A stretch of DNA of 59,439 bases from Welwitschia mirabilis (taxonomy: Eukaryota > Gnetophyta > Gnetopsida > Welwitschiales). Every line of letters starts with the position of its first letter. The first letter of the stretch is position 1. The stretch spans positions 177,162,352 to 177,221,790 of the forward strand of contig JBOZIK010000001.1 in the NCBI GenBank assembly GCA_051453625.1, read 5' to 3'. Position numbers and translations under genes: made by a program. This document shows, piece by piece, positions 1 to 10,361 of the stretch. The notes under the pieces were generated by a model, which was not told the DNA's origin, made no database searches, and saw only the letters and a list, made by a program, of their open reading frames with translations.

Positions 1-453
1 TGCTTTTCTAGATCAAAATATGGCATTAATGTCATAATTAGATTATTAGATCAGATTATGATAAAATGCCTGAAAATAACTGAATTGAGTTCCTGTTCCC
101 TGCAAAACATCATCAATTACACTATTAAAACATGATAATTTGGGATCACAACAACGATAGAGTGGATAACAGAGATAGATAGTAAAAATAGACATAGAAG
201 ATAGAAAACTTAATAGAAAATGGAGAGTAAAAAGTAAAAAAAGAGACTGTCATCCTCACTATCATGGAAACAACACTGGAGACGATAGATTATTATAATA
301 GAAGATGGAAACTATAAATTAAAATTAAAGATAGAATTAAAGTTAAAAATCATAATAAGAAAACAAAACAATAAGAAATTTTATTCAAATCCTAAAATCT
401 AATCAAAATTTTTATTAAAAAGAAATAATAATGGTCTCAATATGTTGCATTCC
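1..453. other. A-rich sequence, no gene seen
   Basis: Purine-rich on the plus strand, with repeated short words such as gatag and aaaat. No open frame or repeat boundary stands out. It may be the continuation of the family C internal region that follows, but that cannot be shown because the second copy (left of 28100) does not align convincingly here. Confidence 0.4.
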
Positions 454-2917
454 TTAAGCAAAATAGGGTTCAAACCAAATGTTTAATAATTGATAAAACA
501 TAAAAAGTATGTAATCATTTTTAAGTAGAATAAATTGGAATAAACGAGATAAAAAATATAATACCTTAATAGCACAAATTTTAGAATTCAAATAAGAGAT
601 AAAGAGGTGACAAGTTTCAAATAGTCTTTTATGAAAACCTTTTGAATCCTGAGTATCATTATAAAAAGTATGCAAGGAGGTTCTCAAAGAAATTTTCCAT
701 GATGATTTTGTAAAATGTTTTTCATTATTTGATTCAAAACATAGATTTTTAATGAGATGATAAGGCTTTTTTAGGTTTTCATGAGCACATGAAAATTTGT
801 TTTCACAAGAACTAACAACAATATAAAAGATAAGAAATTCATACAACGCATGGAAAAACAATCTCTTATTAAACTCATGATATATAAAGGATTTTAAACA
901 TAAATTGCATTTTAATCTTTATATTGAACATGGAAGGTATTATTTGAGATCCAAGTATTTGTGAGAAAATTCTTAGAGTGAGTGATTAAGATAAGTTTTT
1001 CATACTTAAGAAGCTCTTTAACATTTAACTCTAAACATGGATTTGAATCAAGAAGGTATGACTTGTCCCAATGTAGAGTTCCAAGATATTCCAAGTCTTA
1101 TTTTCGAAAATAATAATCAATAGAAAGTACAAGGTAGAGTTGTCTTTTCCAAAGAGGAAAGGATGTTACTTTTTATAGCACAAGAAGTTTTCAAAGAAAA
1201 AGATTGGATATTTTTGGAGTTGATTTCTCAAGATGATGTATCTCATTAATTTTAATAACAAGGATGTGATTTGGAGAGTTACTTGATTAAATGCTTTCTT
1301 TATTGATTATAACTCCCTCTTCTTTATTATCATTATAATTGATTGTATCTTGTTCTTCTTTTTTATGTTGTTGAGGATTATTTTTCTTTTCTAAAGTTGG
1401 TGGATTCCTCAAAAATATCATCATCATTATTAAAAAAATTATAGAAATGGAAGCTTTCATTATCTTCATTATGTGATAAAAGATTTTTTAATATTTCATG
1501 ATTTGATTCTTATTCCTCTCTAAATAATTCTATTAGCTTTAAACTGTAATACTTATTTAAGTTGTTGTTAATGAGTTTATTCTTTTCCATTGATTTCATC
1601 TCAATACTTATCTCTATTAATCTCATAAGTTGAGCATCTTTTAATGGTGGAACTCCTTTATCCTTGTAAAGTATCTAAAAACAAGGAATATGGTATAATA
1701 TTTCAATGTCATTATCTTCTTCTTCTTCACCATTCTCATCATCTTGTTGCATGTTATTATTTTCATTAGATGGGGGAATGTGATTATTATGTCTATCATA
1801 GATTAAGAGATTTTTAGATTTTTCATGAATGTACTCTTCATCTAGTAAATGGATTTTAGGGATATAATCTAATACCTCAATATCATCATTTAATAAATAT
1901 TCATGCTCATATTCATTGTTAAAAGATGTAGTTGAATTGTTGTTGTCTCCCCTTTGCTCATCTCCTAATGGGTAAGATGTTGAACTTTGACCAAAAATTT
2001 CATTCTCTATCTAAAGGAAAGAATCATTATCATTTATTCCTAATTTATCCTCATTTTTTTCAAGGTAAGAAAAAATAAAATAGGTTTGAGGTTGTTGTAT
2101 TATAAGAGAACCTTGCTTTTGTAATAGATTTTGTTAAAGAATCTTAGCCAAATTTTATAGTTTGTTTTTGGTATTTTTTATGCTTTTATTGGTATGTTCT
2201 AATTTCTTCATTACATCAATCATTTCTTCCTCATAGTAGTTTATGGGAGATGATTCATCTTCATANNNNNNNNNNTCTTCAGATTAATTCATGGGAGATA
2301 ATGGGGATGGATAAAAGTGATTGTATGAGGTTGAATCCCTAAGATTTTCATTATCATTCCTATATGAAGTTTGAAAAGGAGGCGGTAATAATAATATGGT
2401 TAAAATAAGAATGGCCCAATTCCTACTCTCAACATCATTTTGTGTTATTATCCCTCTTTCTACAAGAAATTCTTAAACTATTTACTTACTATTATCCTAA
2501 GAGTTTTTCAAATTTCTTCTTCTTTTAATAAACTTTTGAAGTGTTTTATTATTATAAACCTCATGTTATTCTATGTTTCTTTCTTTTAGTAAGATTCTAT
2601 TTAAGTATTTTATTATTAGCTAGTAATTATCTAAGGGTACTTGTATCATTATTCATTTTTGAGAAGAATGGTAAAAAGAGAATATAATTCAAGATAAAAA
2701 TAGGTACAAAGCGATGGTTGAGTTCTATTTTCTTAAAAAAAAAACTCAAAAATATTATGTGCATCTAAAGATTACATTCTTAATTCTATTTTGAAGCTAG
2801 TAGTCCTTCTTTAATACCTTATTCTATTAGTAGCCCTTTTTTCTTGATATTTCTTTTCTAGATAGGTCATGTCATAGTATTTCAAATGATGAAAGCACTT
2901 GTACTTCTCAACAGCCT
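454..2917 (-). pseudogene. family C element copy 1: decayed internal ORF of unknown function
   Basis: Internal region of an LTR element, read leftward from the primer site at 2918-2935. The part nearest the primer site (about 1700-2300) encodes an acidic, coiled-coil-like stretch rich in Asp, Glu and Asn, with a repeated NYYEE-type motif. Further on (about 912-1094) is a segment containing YLLDSNPCLELN, and 454-861 is open for 135 codons. The same succession occurs in copy 2 (28100-30885), where the matching peptide is YLLHPNPCLELN. The position directly after the primer site is where gag normally lies, so a gag-like role is an inference. No zinc knuckle, protease or RT motif was seen. Stops and frameshifts break it throughout, and a 10-N gap lies at 2266-2275. 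I do not recognise the protein family. Confidence 0.5.
2266..2275. other. assembly gap, 10 N
   Basis: Run of ten N inside the acidic part of the family C ORF. The 10-N size also occurs at 4586, 9246 and 18338. Confidence 0.99.
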
Positions 2918-2935
2918 TCCCTAGTAACAGCATCA
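2918..2935 (-). other. primer-binding site, tRNA-Asp type (family C copy 1)
   Basis: On the minus strand this reads TGATGCTGTTACTAGGGA. The site complementary to the 3' end of plant tRNA-Asp(GTC), used by Athila/Tat gypsy elements, is TGGCGCCGTTGCCGGGGA. Twelve of 18 bases match and all six differences are transitions. A 3-nt spacer separates it from the LTR end at 2939. Confidence 0.7.
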
Positions 2936-2938
2936 ATT

Positions 2939-4121
2939 TGTTATGGTATGTATTTTTGCAAGTTTTTATACTCAAAAGAATTCTATCATTTTATAAATGA
3001 AATATATTTCTCACAAAATACAACACACTAGTATGAGTGGAAGTTAACTCGAATGTCTTATTCTCCTTGAAGTCTATGAGATGAGACTTGGATTGATTTT
3101 CAACAAAGTAAATAAGAATTATAATTAAATTATAATGCAAAGAATAAAGGATGCAATGGAAATGAAATTTAACCTTATTTACATGCAATGCAAAATTAAT
3201 TTAATCTACTTGCTTTTAGCCTTAATAAAGGTTGTCCTTGATAATCTATATTACCCAAGAAATTGTCACCAGATTAAAGGCACCATAAATCATAAGGATC
3301 ATTAATAAACTAATATATAATAAATAAAATAAAGTTTATATTAATCAAAATAACATCTAGGTTATAAAATAAATAGGACTCAATGGAGGATACACAGCGC
3401 TTCAACAAGAGAATGTTGTTCTACAACACTCAAGATGGATCTTATACCCTTTAACCTTCTGTCATGAGAATTTCTGATGCAATGAAGATGAATAGAAAAT
3501 TCAAAGAAGAACCTACTTATAATAAAACATAGTCAAAAATGATAAATAGAAGGTGCAATAAGATGCACTCATTTACAAATCAGAAACAGATGAAACGGTT
3601 AAGGATCATCTATGAAAGTCGGTTACCTTATCAGTGTCATCCTAACTATCATTTAGATAATGATGAAAACAATGCTACATTACAAAAAGTAATGTAGAAA
3701 GTTTCTCAACAGTTGACTCAANNNNNNNNNNNNNNNNNNNNNNNNNNNNNNNNNNNNNNNNNNNNNNNNNNNNNNNNNNNNNNNNNNNNNNNNNNNNNNN
3801 NNNNNNNNNNNNNNNNNNNNNATAGTCCATGTTAGCATCTAGTGGTGTCATCGTCCTACTTATCGTCTAAATGATATAGGGGATGACATTCTTATTTAAT
3901 AACTTTATTGAGGAGAAACTTAGCATTTCTATTAGTAATCTTCCTCCAAATCTCTATATATTAAAATATGTCTTAAATGCCTCAATCTTAGTAAGAATTA
4001 CACATTTCTAATATTTTCTATTCATTCTCTAAAATCCTTCAAATTGCACCTAAACTTATGTAAATGTCCTACAAAATAGCTCACAAAACCCTATTAAAAA
4101 TCACAAATTGGCATTGCAACA
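2939..4121 (-). repeat. family C LTR, copy 1 (about 1.18 kb)
   Basis: The ends are TGTTATGG and GCATTGCAACA on the plus strand, giving TG...CA termini. The block aligns by eye along most of its length with 30911-32125; for example, the 'TGGAGGATACA' segment near 3385 matches that near 31533. The primer site lies immediately left, so this is the 5' LTR of a minus-strand element. A 100-N gap (3722-3821) interrupts it, so the true length is uncertain. Confidence 0.65.
3722..3821. other. assembly gap, 100 N
   Basis: Run of exactly 100 N within the family C LTR. No duplicated sequence is seen at its edges. Confidence 0.99.
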
Positions 4122-7100
4122 AATACTTTTGGGTAATTTAGTATCCTAGTCATCACATTTCTTTTTAAATTTTCTTAGTATATTTTGAGGTTATTTTAGG
4201 AGTTAAACATTCTGAGCATCTACCCTTTAGTTAGAACCTATTACCATGTTTTACATGTTGAATGCACACCTAATAAGAAAAGAGCCTTACCTTGTAAATT
4301 TTTACATAAAAGCCAATTAGAATTATTCCATTTTATTATTCATAATATCTTATCCATATTCCATGTCACTGATGCCTATAGTATCCATCTTGATATCATT
4401 AAAATTATCTAATAAAATGACCACTTTGATATTTATAAATTTTATTTAAACACATCATTAATCATATAAGATATAAAAGTAACCTCCTTCTTTCTTATAT
4501 TGTCTCTAATATTATTCATAACATCCTATACGAAACCTTAGATTCTAAGCATTGGGATAGAGATTATATTGTAAAAATCACTTTCNNNNNNNNNNCATAG
4601 GATAACATAGGTATAGAAGTGTAGGAATACAAATTGGATTACAAGACAAAAGCATGAATAGTTAAAAGAACAATAAGAAGAAGAATAAGAAGAAGAAATT
4701 TAGCATAACCCATCTCCTCTTTGCACTTTTCCTTCTTACATCACTCTTTATGTACCTTCGATAACTTGTTGTAAAAGAAAAGAGCCTGTTAGAGAGACCT
4801 CTTATCCTTATCCTTCTTCTCCTTGCCCTCATCCTCCACATTATTCTACTTCCTCTTCAAGCAATACCTTCATTAAATAGGTACCAAAAAAATAAAAGAC
4901 ATGGATTGGAAATTTATGAAATAAGATGAAGAAAAATATCCAAAGATAATATGCCTTTCTTACAAGCAGGATGAAATTCATTAAAAACTAGAAAGAATGG
5001 TTTCTCATAGATGACCATTTAGTTAGAATTATGCTTTTTATTTTTACATGTTATGCATGATACTTTAAGTTTTGCATTAACATTTTTTTCTCTCTTTCTA
5101 TAGTTATAATAAAAAGACATGTAATGAAGTGCCTTTCTTTTAGTGATAAGCATTAATGTATTATCACAAAAAATCGCATTGAATTTTTCCTATCTTTCCA
5201 AACTTTGAGGACAAAGTTCAATTTTGATTAGGGTAATGGCATCTATATTTTTCAAAAAAAATTCTATTTGAATGCCTTATTTTTCAAATTTCGATTTTTT
5301 TCCAAAATTTCTATTATTCTTACGTACTTATTGTAGATATTACTTCTTTATTTTAAATTGCAAGTCATATTATACATTTAATGCTTGAAAAAAGTTACAT
5401 GTTTAATAGGTTATTCTTACTTCTTGAGTGAGTCTCTTTTGCTCATGCTTTGATTTATCATTTATCTTTACTTAATCATCTTTATAAATTATTTTCCTAC
5501 TTTCTAGGATTGTATTTACGTTGTGATAAATCAAGATGACTAAGAAATCTCACCACTCCTTATGTGATGAATGGGATTATGTTATAATGATTTAAACTAT
5601 AATAATCTAGAATATTTAAGGTTTAATTAAGAATTTGCATTATATTATTGAATAGAATTCTTTATTGTTACAAGATTTAGGCTAGCCCTTTGAGTATTAG
5701 TTCACTTCAATACTTTTATAATTAGAAATAATTTTATCACAATCTCAATTTACATTTTTCCTTAAATATTTTTCTAGTCTAGAGAAGCGTTTTAATTGTT
5801 TTACTCCTATTTTAAATTATTCCTTTGGATTGAATAATACTGGGACTTTGCTATAATGAGATTCTTGACTAATTTGTAAAAGTTAGCCTCAAGTACATAT
5901 TACTACATTCATGTTTTATTCTGGTTGAGGTATACTACATGAGATATATTTATAATCCATATCTAATCATCTATTTAATTAATAAGGAAGTTATATGAAA
6001 TGTCTAATCTAGTCTATAGAGAACAGGGTTAAATTTGAGTTTGGAATAGTCTTTTTCCTTTAAAAAACCTTCATTTCATATTTGAAATGGACATATAGGG
6101 GTAAAGTAATTGATTAATGAAAATAAATTACCTTACCTATATACTAATAAATATATTAAATCTTATCATAACAATGTTTAAAGTATTAATTGAGGTATAT
6201 TAATAGAATTTGAAGTTATTTGAAGTTCATTTATTTAATTGACTTATGACCTTATTTTTATTATTTTATTTTTTAGAATAATAAAACCTCTTTCTTTGGG
6301 AATAAATGAGAATTCCTTACCTAATTAACAAAATTACAAGTGACATACTTTAATCATTTAGATCAGATTTATGAAGCTAGAAATAATATATCATTAATTA
6401 TCATGTTTAATATTTGAATTATATAAAAAGTTAGAGGTTAATAGATTAAATGATCTTAAGTGGAAAATAAAATGCATAAAATAAAACTTTCACTTATTTT
6501 TAACTTATTTTCCTAAGTTGAAACTTATCTTTTAAAAATATAAGTTCTAATTATAAGTCAAGTTACTATGATTAGAAAACACAAATTTAAATTTTAGCCT
6601 TGATTCACTTTCTTTCAGGTCCTAACTATTTACTTTTAAGAATTGAGACCAAACTATCACTATGCATTATATCTATTAGTTTCATAGCTAAATCCTTTTT
6701 TTCCTAATCTTGTATAAACCATGCCTAATTTACTATAAGAATTATCATTACTACTACAAATAGATCAATAAGAATTGCCATCTTTTTCAACTCTTACCTA
6801 AAGTTGATTATCATAGATCTATTCCCTTGTATTCTTGTGCTTATTATATAATAATTATCATTGATGTTATTATTAGTGTTGGTAGCATTATAGTTCCAAT
6901 TCCTCATAGCTTTCTCTACTAAAGCCACTATGTTAGACAAATATAAAGCCTTTTCTATGAAAGCAGTATTCAAATAGTTTTCATAGTACTACATAGTTGT
7001 ATAGGTTAAGAATATTAATGTATAAAATGGATATATTTAATATAAAAAGTGGAAATACCTATTTTTCAATAAATATGAAGGAGTTATATGTTAGTGAGTT

Positions 7101-7688
7101 TGTTTTGCATATAGATGAATAGAGGAAAATTTATCAAAAAAATATCCTTAGATTTGATTCATAAGAGTTTGAGGTATTAATATGTTTATTACAATTAGTT
7201 TTAGCTCTAAAATCATATATCATAATAATTCAAATTTTAATCCCTATACATTAGAAGAACATTTGACATTATTATGTAAGGATCTTAATGTATAAGATTC
7301 CCTTAATAGACATGACGAACTTTCTTATAAGGATTTGTTTAAAAATTAGTTAGTCTTATATACATTTATGAAAAGGTACATGTGCCATTCATTCCATAAC
7401 TTTAATGGATATTCCTCTTCTTTGGGCCTCATATCTATTATTTAAAATGAAAAGAATTTTGTACATACATTTATATTTCATGTACTTCAATAAGCAATAG
7501 GAAGCATTGATAATGTTTTTGCTTTCATAGTTGTGAGTTATCTACTTTTCTTTATTAATGATAGTAAACCTCTTCATGTTGAGGTATAAAATGGTAGAAA
7601 AATGAATCACATTTGTGATAATTAAATTATAACAGAGAGAAGACATATTTATCTCGATTAGGTCTAAAGAGAACTATTAGGACTGGTT
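4122..7688. other. no gene recognised; decayed A+T-rich sequence
   Basis: No repeat partner elsewhere in the window was found. About 4690-4870 is C/T-rich on the plus strand; its complement gives a Lys/Glu-rich broken frame of unknown origin. Near 5203-5240 is a plus-strand stretch (ACTTTGAGGACAAAGTTC) reminiscent of the sequence just upstream of some gypsy 3' LTRs, but no integrase precedes it. A 10-N gap lies at 4586-4595. The rest has dense stops in all frames. Confidence 0.4.
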
Positions 7689-8782
7689 GTATTAAAGAGA
7701 AGGAGTGAATAGGATAGCTTAGGTAATTTTTGCTATTTAAATTTACAACACAATATGATGGAATACTAAAAATATGATGCTATGAAATAATATCTAAAAA
7801 CCAACCATACACTATGATAAATTTATAATTTAACTTTAATATAACTAAGTAAGCATAGTAAAGAAACTTATGTAATGAAATTAATAAGGCATAAGTATTG
7901 AAAACAAGCCTATTTTCCTTTATTCTATATGTAGTCTCTACCCACCCATATTCAATAGGTCTTTGTGATAGTCCTTCATTAGTACAATTGAGAATTTTTA
8001 ATAATCCTTAGTAACTTATACAAGTAAACTCAGCTTGCTTACATTTAAAATTAGGTATTAAAGATAGAATATTGTAGAAAAGTACAAGAGAATAAGATTG
8101 GATTCTTGTAAGAGTGATACCATAAAATGGACAAAAAGGTTTTAATCACCACAAGAGTCAAATTATTTATATAAGTGATATTTTAGTTATTGTAGATGAT
8201 AATGTTGTAGAATATGACAGTTGGGTTTTATCAAATGATTAATGATATTCTAATAGCTGGCAATAGTCAATAATAGCTATATTTTTGTTTATTATTTAAC
8301 TAGAAATTAACCCCTCTACTGTGTTAGTCAACTCCTTGTCTTACATTCATTTACTACTCTATGGATGGTTAACCATCTTACTAGAGTTAGTTGATTACTT
8401 AATTTATGCTCATCCTCTGTAAGTTGGGTGGTCAACATATGCTAAAGGATTAGTTAACTACTAGATGGTCAACCCCTTGGGGATTAACCACTGATTGAAT
8501 TTAATTAGATTTTTCCAAGTAGTCTATAGTTGAATCTCTAAAGGATGTAAGTCAACTTTCTAATGAATTCCATTAAGTTTAGTTTATTTTTAGTAGAATA
8601 TAATTTTTAGTTTCTCTTGTCTTTTAACTTGATCTTCTAAGTACCTCATTTACATGTAGCCATATGTTTCAATTTTAGCTTTAAGGCATCTAGTTTAGTA
8701 TGTAAAAATTTTATTTCATTAGTATCAATAAAAATGATTTGACATGTCATTAATCTGTAACTAGGAGGTGCAAAAATCTACA
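7689..8782 (-). repeat. copia LTR, left copy (about 1.09 kb)
   Basis: This aligns by eye with the copia 5' LTR at 45126-46108 in the same orientation. Shared segments include GAATAGGATAGCTTAGGT-like sequence near the left end, GATGCTATGAAATAATATCT (near 7780 and 45212), and AACTAGGAGRTGCA near the right end. The plus-strand ends are TGTATTAAAG and AAATCTACA. No primer site was found on its left and no polypurine tract or pol on its right. It could be a solo LTR, or the 3' LTR of the same element split by about 36 kb of later insertions; this cannot be decided here. Confidence 0.6.
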
Positions 8783-9177
8783 TTTTTATTATTTATGATA
8801 ATAAAATTAAAATTATAAGCTATCCCTAGTGGATGGTCCTTCTAAGTTAGTGCCTAATTCGTAGTAAAATAAATGTTTTAAGAGGCACAAATTAAAGAGA
8901 ATATTTTAGATCAATTTAGTACAATAAGAAGTAAACCATTACGCTAATAGTGTGCTATTATTATTAATAATATGACTAAAATTAATATTAAGTTCTAGTA
9001 TAGTACAAATTTAATTGCATAGTATTTTGCTATTATTTAAAAAATAGAGGAATTTTTGTCATGTCCATAAGCATATAAAAGCAATTTTATAATAATACTA
9101 TGCATAAAAAACAATTTGTAATAGTGCAAACATGTCCAAGTTTTAAAGTAAATAGTACTTTCTCTTCCTGTTTATCA
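8783..9177. other. no gene seen
   Basis: A+T-rich sequence between the copia LTR and the decayed ORF at 9180. No polypurine tract or coding motif was recognised. Confidence 0.4.
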
Positions 9178-9179
9178 TC

Positions 9180-10160
9180 AATGACAAGGGAGGTTTAAAG
9201 CTATAGCATATAATAACGAAAATGCAAATCGCAAAGTAATAAAAANNNNNNNNNNACAAGCATAATAAAGGTCACTTTCAAATGGTAAATGATGAGTGTA
9301 GGCATGACTACTAGTTCCATGAGATGAAATAGTAGATGATGAATGAGCTAACACCATAACTGAAGATGATGGAGGCACATCTAAAATGAACTACTATGGA
9401 GTAGTAAGATTACTAGACCTAAATATATTATGCATATATGAAAGTAACACTATAAGTGCCTATCATGATGAGAAAGCCTCTTATATAGATGAAGATCGAG
9501 ATGGCTTAGGTAATGCCTCAGTCTTTTTGGGAGGTGATGTAGTTCCTCATGTGTTTCCTCTTCCTCCCTTCTTTGATTGCTTTGCTTTTTCCATTAACGT
9601 CTTATAGTTATCCTCTTCTTACTCCTTTGCTTTCATCTCCTCTATGTTCTCCTCTACCTCCTCCTCCACCTGCTTCTTTGTCTTCTCCTTCTTATCTATC
9701 TTTGAACCTAGATAATATGATGGAGAGGTAGAAAATGGTGTTGCTAAGTAGAAAGATGAAGTAGAAGGAAGTCTAAATATCTTTACTGCATGGTTGAACC
9801 TTATTAACTCCTTACACACATACATCATACACCATTAAATCTCCTTCTACTAATATAGTATTTTATGAAGGGATGTAAGTAGATCCATAATAGGATCTGT
9901 AGGCCCTCTAGAGCATGTGACATAGAAGTGATAACTTTAGGATGGATACTATGATGACTTTATAGCTCTATCATGTGTAGTTATAGGAATATAACTAACC
10001 TCATAGATATGACTATGTATGATTTTGAAATAGTTAAGAGGCTATAAGGGCTTAAGGATTATGACATTAAGTTTAGGTAAGGGAATACTGAAGTAATGGC
10101 ACAAACCCATGATCAAGCCTCCATAATAAAGTGTTCTATTCTTATATTGGATAGAATGCA
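9180..10160 (-). pseudogene. decayed ORF following a gypsy LTR; possibly 'putative plant transposon protein' type
   Basis: Reading leftward from about 10158 to 9466, one frame continues for nearly 700 nt without a frameshift but with about ten stops (TAA, TAG, TGA). Order: a hydrophobic part with GLIMGLCHYFSIPLPKLN, then MMYVCKELIRFNHAVKI, then a Lys/Glu-rich coiled-coil-like part, then a Ser/Pro/Lys-rich tail. A further open stretch reaches 9180 past a 10-N gap (9246-9255). The first part resembles the plant transposon-associated domain catalogued as 'putative plant transposon protein', but this is a recollection of style and not a confirmed match. It lies where gag should start relative to the primer site at 10341-10358, yet it is unlike the gag at 38100-39066. 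It is probably internal cargo of a non-autonomous or recombinant element. Confidence 0.45.
9246..9255. other. assembly gap, 10 N
   Basis: Run of ten N inside the decayed ORF. Confidence 0.99.
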
Positions 10161-10340
10161 TTAAAAATTTGAAAATAATCATAGGTGCATCTACCTTTTA
10201 CTATGAATATAATGAAAAACATATTAGAGTCTATAGATTATAATACCATATCTATATCTACTAAGGGGTAGAAGAATGTAGTCAAAGATAAAATGTAAAA
10301 CATAGTATATGTAAGAACCAAAATATACAACCAAAACCTT

Positions 10341-10358
10341 AAACTTGCTTTGATACCA
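10341..10358 (-). other. primer-binding site, initiator tRNA-Met type
   Basis: On the minus strand this reads TGGTATCAAAGCAAGTTT, close to the plant tRNA-iMet complement TGGTATCAGAGCCAGGTT. A 3-nt spacer separates it from the LTR terminus at 10362. It fixes this LTR as the 5' LTR of a minus-strand element. Confidence 0.85.
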
Positions 10359-10361
10359 AAA

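Noticed and set aside
454-861. 135-codon minus-strand open frame as a host gene
   Set aside because: It lies inside the family C internal region, which is repeated at 28100-30885 where the same frame is broken. It is part of a dead element.
5203-5240. Plus-strand 3' end of a gypsy pol followed by a polypurine tract (ACTTTGAGGACAAAGTTC)
   Set aside because: The wording resembles the junction seen in some gypsy elements, but no integrase or chromodomain motif precedes it and no LTR terminus follows.
9549-9731. Plus-strand Pro/Ser-rich frame at the C/T-rich tract
   Set aside because: Antisense to the Lys/Glu-rich part of the decayed ORF at 9180-10160, which explains the composition.
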